Assembly: GCF_002127325.2 (NCBI RefSeq)
Contig: NC_035433.2
Location: 92,954,033 to 93,018,032 of the forward strand
DNA from: Helianthus annuus
Taxonomy: Eukaryota; Streptophyta; Magnoliopsida; Asterales; Asteraceae
Direction of reading: 5' to 3'
DNA: 64,000 nt
The translations under genes were made by a program, and so were the position numbers. Below are positions 10,170-23,946 of this stretch, in pieces; the stretch's first letter is position 1; each line of letters starts with the position of its first letter. The notes below the pieces were generated by a model. The model saw nothing but the letters and a program-made list of their open reading frames with translations. It was not told where the DNA came from and made no database searches.

Positions 10170-11438
10170 TGTCACACCCTGACTTTTACGGAAGCGTGAT
10201 TATGTGTGACTTGCTTAATATCATTGCATTCAATCATAACAACAACTATATGATAAAACCAAAGATGATTATCCATTAAATAGGTTTAAAACATCACAAA
10301 CATCATTGTTTGAAACATAGACTTCAAATTCGAATTACAAACCATACGAATTGTTTAGAGTTCCATAAGGACTCATCAAAAGACTCTAAATAAAACTAGG
10401 CTTTGGAAGGTGTGTCTCGTCCAGGATAAGACACACTAACCAAACCCTAAGACAACGGATGACATCCTTTATTCTTAATACATTTTTCCCCAAAAATAAT
10501 GTATTTCATGTTTGTTTGAGAAAATATATATTTCTTTCAAAAATAATATATCTTCTAAAAGTTTCAAGAAAAATACGATATAGTCTTGTAATAATTGTAA
10601 TTTTTTTCATATTTTTGTTTTCTTGGTGTCCAAAATATTATTTACCAAGATATACTTGTGAATAAATTTTCCGGGATATTTTTGTAAGTTACATTCTTTT
10701 ATTCGGTTTTACCAATGTCTTGGGTATAATTTGTATATTCACATTTTTAGAATTTTGGTAATATTTTGGAATGTAATTTTTGGTATTTTGATGAGTTATA
10801 TTATTTCAAGTCCTAAAATAATATAACTAATATACATAATATACAAATAATCACACACATGGTGTCATCTAAATATATATTACCTAAATACATATTTAGT
10901 CACTTTTATTTATAAAAATCAACCTCCAATATTTATATTTTTGTAACAAAATTATGGCAAACTTTATGTGAAAAAATCCATGGTTTAAAATACACTAGTA
11001 ATTATTTGTTTAGAAATATTTTTCTAAGTGTTTAATTTTTAGAAAAAATTTGCCATAGTTTCCCCTAAAAATGGAGGTTTCCATACCTTCAAGGTATATC
11101 ATTTTCTTTTGTAAATCAACATAATCAATCAACAATCATCAATAAATAACCTATACTTACCAATTTTGCTAAAAGAAACAAGCATAATCTACCACTTCAC
11201 AAACTTGAAAATTTATAAAAATTTGTAGTAACTTACTAGTGTTTTTAGTAAGCCTTGTTACCCTTTAAAGTGTGGTTGATTCTTTAAAAACATCATTTTT
11301 AAAGAATTTAGTTCTTTACAACTTACAACCTTATTTTCTAAAAATGTTTCTTCATGGATTTTTCTTGTTACACATAAGTTCCTATACTTGTTTAACCATC
11401 AAAAATGGGGTTTATTTATGTAAGAACCAAGATTAAGT
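10170..11438 (-). mobile_element. LTR G (gypsy-type), left part
   Basis: It starts TGTCACACCC directly after a primer binding site. It is AT-rich, contains no gene, and is unlike LTR F over its length. It is interrupted by element B at 11439-11443 and resumes at 31602. Orientation is minus, from the primer binding site. Confidence 0.65.
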
Positions 11439-11443
11439 AAAAC
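11439..11443. repeat. Target site duplication of B, left (AAAAC)
   Basis: It matches 31597-31601 exactly and fixes the outer limits of element B although 20 kb lie between. Confidence 0.88.
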
Positions 11444-11872
11444 CGTAGGATCGTGATTTGACCCGAATGAGTCATCCAGAGGAGTTTTACTCTGTTTCAG
11501 GTGCGGAAAACAAGAAACAAAGCTAGAAACAGCTGATTCTTCACTTTTAACACTGATTGAATTGATTTGAAAGCAATTACAGTCAGTCTTCACACCGGCA
11601 GCACTTCGGCGTGGAATACAAGATCTGATCTCTACTGATTTCGCTCAACATACCCCTATATATAGTGTTGTGATTTCGCCCGAAGATGACACATGTCAAC
11701 AGGAGCGAAATCAACATAGTTGATTTCGGGCGAAATCACCTAAAGGACCTAGGAGCGAAATCAGCTTCTAACTCACTAACAACTTCCTATTTTCTCGTAC
11801 AACGAGCCCTAATCTATACAATGTAATCTAAGACTCGATACAAGACGAAGTCGACAGATGTATGCACCAACA
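11444..11872 (-). repeat. 3' LTR of element B
   Basis: It is 429 bp. The first base of the terminal TG has changed to C. A minus-strand TATA box lies at 11657-11664. GGGCGAAATCA-like motif copies lie at 11675-11775. It differs from the other LTR at about 12 sites (near 3%). Confidence 0.88.
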
Positions 11873-11882
11873 GACTCCCCCT
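11873..11882 (-). other. Polypurine tract of B
   Basis: Sense AGGGGGAGTC abuts the 3' LTR, identical to C's tract. Confidence 0.85.
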
Positions 11883-14037
11883 CAGATGTTGACGAGTCGT
11901 CGAGTCTTTGACAATGTCCTGTCTTCACTTCTTCGGTCTTGATCAGTCTCTGGGCTTCTCTCTCTCTATCTTCATCAACAGACTCCCCCTAACAATGTGC
12001 TGGCATTTCTTTGTTCTTCAGCAACATCTGTTACAGGATCGTTGTCTGGCTTTCTATCCCACAACTTTTAATTTCCAAGATCGAAACTTGGCTCTAGTTC
12101 TGCTCACGATCGATAGCCTGGCTCATTCTTTGTCTTTAAGATCCACAGGAATCGGAAACCTGACCTACTTCAATCAGAGTCCTCAGGTATCGTAACCTGG
12201 CTCTCATCTAGCTCAGATCTCAAGATCGATTAACCTGGCTCAACTTGACTCCTGCACAAACTCTACCTCACAATAAATTTTTCACATTTAACAATTTGAA
12301 TATAACCATATGCAACCAACAACGACTCCCTCTCATAAAAACTTCCTCTTTGATGAACCACTTGTTGTTTAAAAAACATTTTGATATTTAAGACAAACTC
12401 CCCCTCACAACAATGTCATCATGTTTAGCACTCGGAATTTTGAAAATCAGCTTTCTAACATCAGTTGTCGAAAATCTTTTTGACTTTTTCAAAAGTTTAT
12501 ATTAAAACACACACAAAATCTTTTTGGATTTTCTGAAAGAAAGTAAATGCAGAAACGAAATATTTACAAACAATATTTTTGTGAGTTTGTGTAAGAGGAT
12601 CATATCAGTTTATGAGACATGTCACTAACACCGTTAAGCTACATTTCATACTAAGCTCTAAACAATTCACCTAGATTGTCAGTATATTGATCCACTTAAA
12701 TTTTCACACAAAGTTCAACTGATCCGAGATACGATGTTAATGTTTTAATCTCTTGAACTTATCCGTGTGTCTCATTACTTGAATATACTCCCGTATCCGG
12801 ATCCCAATATTCAGTCTTACAGGTGAGTATACCACAGATGATATCTGTTCAGGGGTTAGGTGCGAGGGCCGTGAGAGCTCAGGTCGATACTTCCGTATAC
12901 GCAGAGAGATGACGGCTTCGACTTTTGGTGTGTCCCCTTTAGAGGATCTTTTGTTACAACAGCAGTGATTATCAATTTTATTGTTTCATCAACATGCTGA
13001 GGGCGTAGCTTTTTCAAGCTTTTGCAAAAAGCATTATCCGAGGACTAGGTCAGTATTTCCATACAGCAGAAGTCCCGGGATAATACCCCAGATATCACTA
13101 AGCATAAAGACCTAGTATCTCAGAATAAGGGACCTTTCAAACAAGATTTCAGGGGTTACCTATATATCCAAGAAGTTGTTACCCACAGAATAATCAAGTT
13201 CGAATTTTTAGGTTTATATCTCGTCACAATCTACTAAATGTGCAAAAATCTACTGACACATCCACAGTAAGATTGTTTATCACATTTTTACAATCCATTT
13301 CTTTAGCATGTTGTGACAGTCCACTGATGTACTATCATTTCCTCTTTTATACAACAAAACTCATTTTTGATTTTATCATGTTTTTGTCTTTTTCAAATTT
13401 TCTAATGTTTTTGGATTTTCTGAAATTTTCTACTCCCCCTAAAATGCAAACACATTAAAGAAAAATTTGAAAATTAACTAAGCTCTTGACCCAATTATAA
13501 AACTATACATAAACTTGACAACTGACATCGAATCGCATCAAATCGCCATTCACTAGGCATAAACAATCAGAACTCCCCCTTTCAACAAACCATTTTCTCA
13601 TTTAGATTTCAAAACACTTAAGTTTGTTTTAATGAAAATGATTTTTCCAGAAAATGAGTTTCTTTTTACCACTTGTAGGATTATCATAAGATTCGGGGAT
13701 ATGGTTCATCATCTTGTCTGTTTTTATCATGTGTAGTAAATCAAGTACAACTTAATGTCCCTGATTTACCATTTGCAGTCAAGCAGCCTCTGAACCAATT
13801 CTTTAGAAAAAATCAAACACTACCAATTGTAGGAATGTCACATCTATGTAAACCATTTTATCAATCAGAATGCCGCTTCCTGCTTCGCACTTACCAACCT
13901 GGAAGCTCCGGCGTAGTCATTCATCCTGTAAAATTTGAATACTATCAAAAATTTTCATACAAACTCATTAAACATGAATGATGCCGATTCCTGATCCACG
14001 ATTACAAACTTGGGATCTCCGGCGTAGTCCAAAAACT
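11883..14037 (-). other. 3' non-coding region of B, conserved in C and D
   Basis: There is no gene. It holds the stem-loop at 13031-13086, extra AGGGGGAGT-type tracts (sense) near 11983, 12395, 13432 and 13572, a short run of GGATCG...CCTGGCT repeats at 12020-12250, and two roughly 50-bp blocks after the gag stop (13866-13914 and 13976-14026) around sense CTCCGG/GATCAGGAATCGGCAT. Confidence 0.7.
13031..13086 (-). other. Conserved 56-bp stem-loop in B 3' region
   Basis: Arm GCATTATCCGAGGAC (13031-13045) pairs with GTCCCGGGATAATAC (13072-13086) at 12 of 15 positions. The loop TAGGTC can pair with GACCTA at 13109-13114. The spacing is identical to C and D. Confidence 0.7.
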
Positions 14038-16787
14038 TTAAGGAAAACAAACTTCCATCCAAGTCTTTTCAAACTTGATGGTTTTCAATTCTTGCACAGT
14101 AGGGTTGTAAGTTGCCTTTTTAGTTGCATAAAAATCTTTAACCCCCTTTGCTTTCCCATTCAACATTTTCCCAAAAATTTTCTTAACATTCCCATTGAAT
14201 ATTTTCTCGACATCAAACTTAGTTCTCTCGGTGTAAAACTGATTCGAGATCTCAACCTTACCCACTTTTTGTTTAACTTCTTCAAATTTCAGTGATGGAA
14301 ATTCATCATCATTCACCAAAATTTTTCTTTCAACCTGTGGCTCTTCTGGCTTTGTGGAACCAGATTCATCACCGACTTTCTCATCAACCTTTTTAACAAC
14401 CCACACTTGGTTGTCTTTTTCTTTCTTTTTGTAAAAATTCTTTTTAGAACACTCACCAACCTTATATGTTGAGTTTTCAAAAACTTTAAGTTTTTCGGTT
14501 GATGGTTCAACATCAACAACTTTTTCTTTCATTTTCTTAGAAACTCCCTGTTTTGTTTTGGCACTTTTTGGACAGTTCCATGCAATGTGACCAGCTTCAT
14601 TGCATTTGTAACAGGTTCAAGTTTCCTTTGGATGAAACACTCCAGTTCCATTCCTCTTCTTTTCAGCAAGAAACTCCTGATTTGATTGTCTCCAGAACGG
14701 TTTCTTCTGTTCCTCTTCTGCACTTCCACCTGACACAAATTCTATTTTCGTTTTAGAATTTTTCTCATTTTTATAATTTTCTGGTGGAATATAACCTAAA
14801 CCTTTCTTTTTGTAGCTACGATTTTGGTTTGGTTTCTTTTGAAAACCAGGACCAGAATTGTAACCCGTTTTCTTGTTTAAACGTTGTTGAACTCTTGAAG
14901 TGTATCTTTTAGGTTTTCCAGTAAGATTTAACTCTTTTATTTTAGAAATATTAATTTCTGTCATTTTGAAAACCTTTTTGATCATGTCAAAACGAACACT
15001 TCTTATTGGAAACTCTTTTTCAGAGTATAATTTGTCCGAATCATTTAAAGTGTACGCGACTTCAAATGTTTCATCATCCAAATTCGTTTTTGATAATAAA
15101 AATTCTTTTCTATAAGACCGTTTAACTGACGACTTTGGACTGTTGACTGATGAACTTGACCCTCCAGACTCAGACTTTGAATCAGACTCCTCATCGGTAT
15201 CCAACACCTGATCGACCACCTTTTTGATTAACTCAGACTCATGATCAGTGTCAGACGAGGTAAAAGTGACGTCAATGTTTTCTGGTAATTCATCAGTTGT
15301 ATCGGTTTTTAGCTTTATATTGACTGCTTTTTCAAGTTGTTCCTCGTTTGGTTTTCTAGGAGAATACCCTTCCCAAATTGGAGGCGGACACTTGTTATAG
15401 CTAACAGTCAGTTTCTTACCACAATCTTTCTTTTTTGGCTTGTCATCTTGAAAAGCTTCCATACCTGCAACAGTTAGATAAATTCTATCAATGAGATAAT
15501 CAGAACTAGAATAACTTTGTAATAAACGTCTAATTCTCTCATTCTCAATCTTCTCTGTCTCCAACTCTTGCTTCCACTTAGCACTCTCTTCAATGTAAAA
15601 GTTGATAGCTTTTTGCATTGTCATCATAACAGCATTCATCATTGTTAGTGCTTGTTCTCTTTCAGAATTTGTCTTTTGAAGACCAGTTACTGTTTTGTTC
15701 AAGACATCATAAGATTCTTTTACATAGTTTAGATTGAACAGCAACTGCTCCTTCTTCTTTTCATACTCAGCAATTATATCGTCTTTTGCTGCACATTCTT
15801 TGCAAGCTTCAAGACACTTTTCACAAGGCTTGACAACTTCTACAATCTTTTCAACTTCTATTGTTTTCACCACTTCTACCACCTTTTCTGTCTCAATCAC
15901 CTTCTCAGCTTTAGTAATATCCTCAGCAACACTTTCAACTTTCTCATCTTGAACAATATCTTCAGTATTCATTTGTTGTTGTTCTTTAGCAGCTCATTTC
16001 TCCTTCAATTTCTTCAATCGATCTGCAAAATAGAAATGAAAACTTTCAGGAGAAAGATGAGTTTTAGCAACATTAATGTGTTTTTCCTCCTCATCATCAC
16101 TACTGTTATCTGGAGGTGACTGATCAAACTGTACAGATTTTTCAGAACTAGCATCTGATAAACCAGAATCAGATGGTCTTTGATCAAAAACAACTTCCTT
16201 TTCTGATCTTGCTTCATTTTGTACAATCTCATCTGAACTCTGTGAATTTTCATCAGCACTTTCTGAACTTTCAGCAGAAACAACAGACTCTTCATCCACA
16301 CTCTTCACAGTCTCACCAATAGACTTCATCCATGTGACAAACATGTCTGGTTCTCTAACAATCTTAGCGATGAAAGCTTTGAATTCTCCTTTTTCATCAA
16401 TAAACATATCCCAGCTGAAGCCTTCAGGTAGCCTTTCATCATCTTGATCGACTAAACATGCTTTGCTTTCAGGTGATATGTAATTGTTCCAGTTGAAGTC
16501 TACCAAACACGCTCTCTTGAATCCTCAATCTTCCTACCATGAGCCACCTGTGGTTCTTGCTGTTGACCGACCTGTTGATAAATGGCTTTCCGGTAATGAT
16601 CGTCTTTTCCGAACGGATTCTGTGCTCCACTAGCTTCCCTATTCTTGCACTCTCGCTTGAAATGGCCTTTCTCCCTGCATCGAAAACAAGTAACTTTAGA
16701 TTTATCAAAACCTAAAGTAGATACATGAGCATCGAGAAAGTCATTTCTCCAAGTAATAAGCTTGAACTTTTCAGCTCGTCTGAGAAC
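14038..16787 (-). pseudogene. gag: Gag of element B, C-terminal part
   Basis: It continues the reading frame of the N-terminal part at 29441-30599 across the insertion of A. The first knuckle [14 protein letters not shown] is at 16647-16688, identical to C's. A frameshift follows near 16515. An acidic serine-rich stretch (16506-15994) ends in an in-frame TGA at about 15994. A coiled-coil region (15970-15450) with repeated V/I-E-K-V heptads follows, then a basic linker, another in-frame TGA at 14617, and the second knuckle CYKCNEAGHIAWNC (14572-14613). The gene is dead in this copy. Confidence 0.8.
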
Positions 16788-16792
16788 ACTCG
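16788..16792. repeat. Target site duplication of A, left (ACTCG)
   Basis: It matches 29436-29440. The duplication lies inside B's gag. Confidence 0.93.
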
Positions 16793-17408
16793 TGTCAGAC
16801 CCCGACCACGTAAAACATCAAATCGTGGCGGAAACGTCGGGGAGTGTTGTAACAGAATTATTGTTCCACAACCATGGTAATTAAAATAACATTTTATTCA
16901 TAACCAAAGGTGGAATTACATTGTCTCAAAACATGAACCAAAGAGTTATATTGTCTTAAAGTAAAAGAAACAAGAGTTCATAATTAAACTAAGTCTATTC
17001 TTCATTTTATGTCACTAAGGCCCATGTCCACCCTAGCGTGTCACGATCAACATCCTAAGCAACAGCTCCTGAAAACACATGTGAAAATAGGTACGTCAGC
17101 ATAAAAATGCCTGTGAGATACATAGGTTTTGTGAAAATAAGATTCATGACTTGAGTTTAGGAAAATGTTTAATAAAAGTTAGTCATGAACATTGTAAGTT
17201 GTTTTGTTTTGTAAATCATTTGAAAAGCGATAAAATCAGATGATATGTATAAATAAAGAATAAAGTATGGTTAAATGAATAACCAAGTAAAAACAAGTTG
17301 TATAAAATAAATTGTGTTGTAAAACAAAGTCTTGTGAAAAATATGTTATTTGTGTAAAGTGTATAAGTCCAAATTTAATGATTTAAATAACGCTACGACA
17401 TGTAATAC

Positions 17409-17463
17409 GATACAAGCACTTATATATAGGAAGTACCAGCGGCGTATCCACCATGCTTGTATC
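17409..17463 (-). other. Stem-loop in 3' LTR of A
   Basis: GATACAAGCA (17409-17418) pairs with TGCTTGTATC (17454-17463) around a 35-nt loop containing AAGTACCAGCGGCGTATC. Relative to LTR F, three stem positions differ and all three are compensated on the other arm. The copy in the 5' LTR is at 26350-26404. Confidence 0.72.
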
Positions 17464-18006
17464 ATACTACACATGTATCGTTACTTAAATCACTTAAACA
17501 AACCACCAATGTATAAAGTCCATGTTTAAACCAACCATCAAATGTTCTTGTATAAACCATTGCCATATGTTTAAAAGTCCAAAGCGTAGTCAAGTAGTCA
17601 TGTATGTGTAACAAATGTTATGTATGTTAAGTAAAATGTATTCACTTAAACAAAATGTAAAAGTGTACAAAACAAAGTATTTTGAGTTTATCAAAAAGTT
17701 ATGTTTTGCAACGTAAAAGCATGTTTTAATGATACAAACATTTATGTGGTAAGTTAACGCATACATTCAAGCCTTGAGACAGACGGATAACCCTAAGTAA
17801 AGGTTATCAAAAGAAATGTTTTCGGATTCAGTCATTCCTTTCATCCAAACAAACCTAGGATGTCGGGAACGGGATTTGTCAAGTCCTATGGTACCATTAC
17901 TTACTACCGAACGGCGTAGCTAATGTTAATGAATGTATTTAAGTTCCGTTTGTGCAGAACAAATGTTATACCAAATGTAAACATGTTATATGAAAACAAT
18001 GTATTA

Positions 18007-18216
18007 AGTATGCTAAGTTAATATACAAAGCAGAAAAAGTCATGTAAATCAATGTGCTAGCATGCTCAGTCAACATACATAGCAGAAAATGTAATGTAAA
18101 ACAACGTGCTAATATGCCAAGTAAACATATGTAGCAAAACAATGTAATGTAAATCAATGTGCTAGCATGCTAAGTTAACATACATAGCAAAACAATGTAA
18201 TGAAATCATGTACTAA
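18007..18216. repeat. Four-copy tandem repeat, about 52 bp, in 3' LTR of A
   Basis: Units run AG(C/T)ATGC...AACATACATAGCA...AATGTAATG...AATGTGCT. The copies are 80-90% alike. The matching array in the other LTR is at about 26949-27157, so it predates the insertion of A. Confidence 0.8.
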
Positions 18217-19400
18217 TAGTGTACTAACAAACATAGCATGTATATGATGTGAAAAACATAGAAAGCACGAAAGTAACAAGTAGGCACATGTGTTTCTCCC
18301 CAAAACGTTTGAAAAACAGTAAAAGAGGGGACTATGTACTCACTTGAGATTGCTCAATAGACTTAGATATCCACCAAGCAAAGCTAGAAGATCACGGATT
18401 CAAACGAGACCTAATATAGGTATCTACATTAATAAACGGACCTATGGAGGATCGGGTAGTACGAGGGTTTGTAAACCAAATAAGTGTGGGAACTTATGTA
18501 ATATGGTTTGACAAAGCCTACATACTAAAACGAAAACTATCCTAAGTGCTTTTGACCCGTTACGGCCCGTTTAGGTAGCTTATGCTACTTTAACGCGTCG
18601 TTCGCGTAAAACGTGTTCGGAATGTCTAACTAGTCCTATGACAAGCAAGATATGCCTTAACATGCTTAATATTGTTGCTAAATCAGCTTAGTTGTCAAAA
18701 ATTATGTTACGTAGGCTTAAAATAAATTTTGGCGAAAAAGGGGTATTTTGGTAATTTTCCTAAGGCATAGGAACTACTTATCATATAACTACTTAAACGA
18801 CGTGACCATAAGGTATAACCTCGGAAGGTTATTCCCTATACAACTATGGTCACCTAAAGTGTTTGGTCGGATCCTAGTGATCGACCAAATGGGTCAGGTT
18901 TGAAAGTATAAGCGATTGATTAGATCGCTTACCTTAACGACCCTAAACAAGCACAAATCTAAAAGCGACGAGCTAAACATGCTAGAACATGTTTAGTAAA
19001 GTTAGAAAACAGGTTTGGTACTAAAACAAACGGTTTTAATACCCTAGAGTAGTTTGGTTACAAAATACACGAGAAAACGTATTTTGGCCGAAACTACGAC
19101 TCGTCACTGAGCCTAGATAACGTGGTAATCAGTAGGTATAGTCACTAGGGACAATAACTATCGTGATTATGCTCACGTTATGAAGTTCAAACGAACTTCG
19201 CGTTGACCATAAAATGGTCAATGCAGAAAGTCATACGCAGTTTGACTTTAACGCTAAAACGAATGAAAAACGGGAAAGAATACTTACAGAAGGTCCCCGC
19301 AAGATTGAATTCCAAGTATTTCTCAGGTATGAAGTGATAACCACTCCAACTTAGAGAAAATCTCAGAATTCAAGTGAGGAATGAATGAAATGGGTGGGGG

Positions 19401-19408
19401 TATATATA
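19401..19408 (-). promoter_or_regulatory. TATA box, 3' LTR of A
   Basis: Minus-strand CTATATATA followed by a C-run. The equivalent in the 5' LTR is at 28342-28349, about 1.1 kb from the LTR's sense start. Confidence 0.6.
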
Positions 19409-20495
19409 GGCATGGCACAACCGTTAGGATCGTTCATCGCGAAACGTGCTTCGATCTCGGCCGTACACATGGGCCCATTGTTTTGGGAAACCTTGGGCAC
19501 CCATAGATTCAGCCCATGGATTGAAAATACCATTTGCAAGTGGTTTTGGAGTGCATAACAGCTGTTAACAGCTGTTTATAGCAATTTTGCATATTTGGGG
19601 AGGCCTCGCGCCCCACGTAAGGTTTATACATGTCTTACGCTCCCCGCCTGGGTGTCCCAGTTCAGCAACAAGTTTCATAAATGACAGTTTCAGTCCCTGC
19701 ATGCTTTTAAGGCCATTCTCGACATGTTTAAGGCCCGTTAAGCCAACCTTAAGGCCCTAAAATGATGCTTAAACATTGTGCACATGAAACATGCTCAAAA
19801 ATATGCCGGATTTCGGTTCGTTTGGTCGCACGATCGCGATGTTCGCTTAATTACGACGGAATGCGCATAAGCGCGAAAGACGATCCAAATTGTGCGACGA
19901 ATGGGTTTTTCTCATGCCAAACACTAAAATAAAATATTTTAGTGCTTACATAAATTTTTGGATGTCCGGATGTATTCAGAACGTAAGATATGCGCGAAAA
20001 TGCAAACTTATGCACTTTTTGACGCTTTTAGTCCCTGAATGAGCATAAAGTTTATTTTAGCACACCGAACCCCTCAAAGGCTATTTCTAAGCTATGTAGA
20101 GGATATTTAAGGTGTCTTTAACTTATGGCCATGTTCCGGAATGTTCGTTACAGTTCAAATTGGCATACTTTCGCAGTTTGTCTTTTTTAGTCCCTGTAAG
20201 CGAATTAACTTGATTTTGCCATACCAAAGCCTTCAAAACTTATTTCTAAGTTATGTAAAGGTTATTTAAGGTATGTTAAGCATAAATTGATGTTCCGGAG
20301 TATTTGTCGCATTAAACTGATTGCATTTGCGCACCAGTTTGCGTATAATTCTCTAGAAAGCGATATAGAGTTTAAAATTGAATAAAAGTCAAAACATGAA
20401 AATCATCAAACATAAACAAACAAACATTGGGATCAAATAACTTTATTTCATTGATAACTGAATTGTTTACAATGATTACAAGCACAGATGTCACA

Positions 20496-20509
20496 GTCTC
20501 CCCTACTTG
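20496..20509 (-). other. Polypurine tract of A
   Basis: Sense CAAGTAGGGGAGAC directly precedes the 3' LTR. Confidence 0.8.
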
Positions 20510-20514
20510 CGGAA

Positions 20515-23500
20515 ATTTCATCCCGAAATTTGTTTAGAGGAAACTCGTGGGAATAGATGTGGATACTTCGCCTTCATCTGATCTTCGCGTTCCCAAGTAA
20601 ACTCAGGTCCACATTTATATTTCCAGCGAACTTTAACCTACGGAATGCGCTTGCGTTTAAGCCATTTGACTTCACGATCCAAAATTTCCACAGGTTTCTC
20701 AACAAAATGGAGTGTTTTATCAACACGAATCTCGTCAAGCGGTATGTGGAGGTTCTCATCAGCTAGACACTTTTTGAGATTGTATACGTGGAAAGTTGGA
20801 TGAACATTACCAATTTCTAGAGGTAATTCAAGTCTGTAGGCTACCTTACCGATTCTTTCGACGATCTTGAATGGTCCAACGTATCTAGGTGCAAGTTTTC
20901 CTTTCTTTCCAAATCTTATCACACCTTTCCAAGGTGAGACCTTAAGTAATACTCGATCACCGACCTGGAACTCCAAGGGCTTGCGTCGTCAGTCTGCGTA
21001 ACTCTTTTGACGGCTTCGAGCTGTCTGAAGGTTATCACGAACTTTCTTAACCTTGTCAGTCGTTTCTAGAATGAGGTCAGGTCCAGTAAGCTGAGCCTCA
21101 CCTATCTCATTCCAGCAGACTGGTGAACGACATTTTCGACCATAGAGAGCCTCGAAAGGAGCCATGTTGATGCTGGAGTGATAACTGTTGTTGTAGGAGA
21201 ATTCAATCAATGGAAGATGTGAATCCCAACTACCACCAAAATCGATCACACAAGCTCTAAGCATATCCTCCAAAGTCTGGATTATTCTTTCAGTTCGGCC
21301 ATCTGCTTGTGGATGATAAGCTGTGCTCAGATTAAGTTGGGTCCCCATAGCAGATTGCATGGTTCTCCAAAAACGAGAAGAGAAGCGAGCATCTCTATCA
21401 GAAATAATGTTCAAAGGAACACCATGTCGAGATACAATTTCATCCACATAGATTTTAGCCAGCCTTTCAGCAGAAAAATCCTCACGGATTGGCAAGAAAT
21501 GTGCTGACTTAGTAAGACGATCAACAACTACCCAGATGGCATCATGACCTTTCTTAGTGCGCGGAAGTTTAGTAATGAGATCCATAGCGATGTTTTCCCA
21601 TTTCCAAACTGGAATCTCTGGTTGCTCCAAAAGACCAGAAGGATGTTGGTGTTCAGCCTTAACCTTGAGACAAGTAAGGCACTTTGAAACGTACAAGGCA
21701 ATATCCTTTTGCATACCAGGCCACCAATACCGAGTACGAAGATCCTTATACATCTTGTCTGAGCCATGATGAATAGAGTAACGAGACTTATGGGCCTCAT
21801 CCATAAGCAAGGTGCGAAGATCATCTCGGCTTGGGACCCATAAACGGTCCATGAAATAATACGATCCATCTTCTTTCAGAACAAGATCAGGCTTAATGTG
21901 ATAGGGTAATTCCTTACCCATCAAGTCTTGTGAAACACAAGCATGTTGAGCCTGAGAAATGCGTGCTTGAATATCAGATCGAGCTTGAATATCAGATTGA
22001 ACACGAACACAATGAAGCTTAGTACGTTTCTTTTGACTCAATGCGCCAGCCACAACATTCGCTTTACCAGGATGGTAGCGAATTTCGCAATCATAGTCGT
22101 TTAGGAGTTCGACCCAACGTCTTTGCCTCATGTTGAGTTCTTTCTGATTGAAAATATGCTGAAGACTTTTGTGGTCAGTGAAAACCACGCATTTTGAGCC
22201 GTACAAATAGTGTCTCCAGATTTTGAGAGCGAAGACAACTACACCCAACTCAAGATCACGAGTGGTGTAGTTTCTCTCATGCACCTTCAATTGACTCGAT
22301 GCGTAGGCTATGACCTTGTTCCTTTGCATCAGAACACAGCCAAGACCCAATTTCGATGCATCACAATAAACAACGAAATCATCATTGCCCTCAGGCAAAG
22401 TCAGAATAGGTGCGTCACAAAGCTTATGCTACAAGGTCTGAAATGCTTCTTCTTGCTTAGAACCCCATTCAAAGGGTTTGTTCTTCTGAGTTAGAGCAGT
22501 TAGAGGAACTGCAATCTTCGAGAAGTTCTCAATGAAGCGGCGGTAATAACCCGCTAGCCCAAGAAAGGAACGAACCTCAGTAGGAGTAGTAGGCGTATCC
22601 CAATCCTTCATCGCACTGATCTTGGAGGGATCTACATGAATACCTTGTTCGTTGACAATATGCCCCAAAAATTGAACTTCCTTAAGCCAAAATTCGCACT
22701 TGGAGAATTTCGCAAAAAGTTGCTCTTTCTTTAGGAGTTCCAGAGTAAGACGAAGATGTTGCTCGTGATCAGCTTTCGTCTTAGAATAAATCAAGATATC
22801 ATCAATAAAAACGATGATGAACTTATCCAAATAAGGCTTGCAGACCCTATTCATTAAGTCCATGAAAACAGCAGGACTATAGGTCAAACCGAATGGCATG
22901 ACTGTGAACTCATAATGCCCATAACGAGTGAGGAATGCTGTCTTGGGAATATCCTCTTCATGCACACGAAGCTGATGATACCCAGAATGAAGATCGATCT
23001 TCGAAAAGCAAGTAGCACCCTGTAACTGGTCAAAGAGATCATCAATGTGAGGTAGGGGATATCGATTCTTGATGGTAAGTTTATTCAGCTCACGATAATC
23101 GATACACATTCTGAAGGATCCATCCTTCTTCTTGACAAAGAGAACGGGAGCACCCCAAGGTGAAAAGCTCGGACGGATAAAACCTTTGTCAGAAAGCTCC
23201 TGAAGCTGCTTAGATAGCTCTTGCATCTCAGACGGTGCAAGACGATATGGAGCTCTGGCAATGGGATTTGCACCAGGTACAAGATCAATACGGAACTCGA
23301 CTTGGCGTGCTGGAGGTAGACCAGGTAACTCTTCAAGAAACAACTCCGGATAATCCCGAACAACAGGAATATCTTGCATAGACTTACCTTCGCCTTTATC
23401 TGCAGTAACATGTGCCAGGAAGGCCACATAGTTCTTTCGCAGATACTTCCGAGCTTGAAAACAAGACATAAGCTTGAGACGACTAGCAGGTTTGTCACCA

Positions 23501-23946
23501 CGAACCTGTAGGATCTCACCTGATGAAAGTGGCACACGAACGATCTTCTCAAAACAAACTACCTCTGCGTGATGCTTGGCTAACCAATCCATACCCACAA
23601 TAATGTCGAAGCTTCCAAGTTGCATAGGCGTGAGGTCAATGGGAAAAAGATGGTCGCTAAGGTTCAACTGGCAGTTGCGAAGAACGGAATCAAGAACAGC
23701 GGGTTCACCACTAGCAACTTCTACTGTCAAAGGCTTACCTAGTTTCGTTCTAGACACGCAAAGCAATGGCTCAAAAGATAACGACACAAAACTCTTATCG
23801 GCCCCTGAATCAAAAAGAACAGACGCAGGTTGATTATTAACAAAGAACGTACCATTCACCACATCATTGTCTGCTTGTGCCTCTTGTGCATTCATGTTGA
23901 AAGCTCGCCCATGGGCCTGAGCCTGAGCTGGATTTGCATTCACCAA
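20515..23946 (-). pseudogene. pol: Pol of element A (PR-RT-RH-INT-chromodomain-like), with stops
   Basis: In order: an aspartic protease with DSGA (about 23800), a reverse transcriptase with the FIDD catalytic box (about 22800), an RNase H beginning [10 protein letters not shown] (about 22375), an integrase with an HHCC zinc region (about 21790-21660) and DDE core motifs ([20 protein letters not shown] near 21300), the GPF-type motif [13 protein letters not shown] and a C-terminal chromodomain-like stretch. In-frame stops lie near 22429 (end of RT/start of RH), 20989 and 20638; two more lie in gag. All are single-base changes, some consistent with C-to-T decay. The order of domains establishes gypsy; the clade is inferred. 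Confidence 0.88.

Larger units (their letters stand above)
16793..20495 (-). repeat. 3' LTR of element A
   Basis: It starts TGTCAGACCC and ends GATGTCACA. It contains the conserved stem-loop (17409-17463), a 52-bp tandem array (18007-18216), a minus-strand TATA box (19401-19408), and a GC-rich block upstream of it with arms CGTAAG/CTTACG (about 19615-19640). No gene is present. Confidence 0.93.

Noticed and set aside
1..11438. LTR F and LTR G as the two LTRs of one element
   Set aside because: Their sequences do not match over their length; only the TGTCA start is common to many such LTRs.
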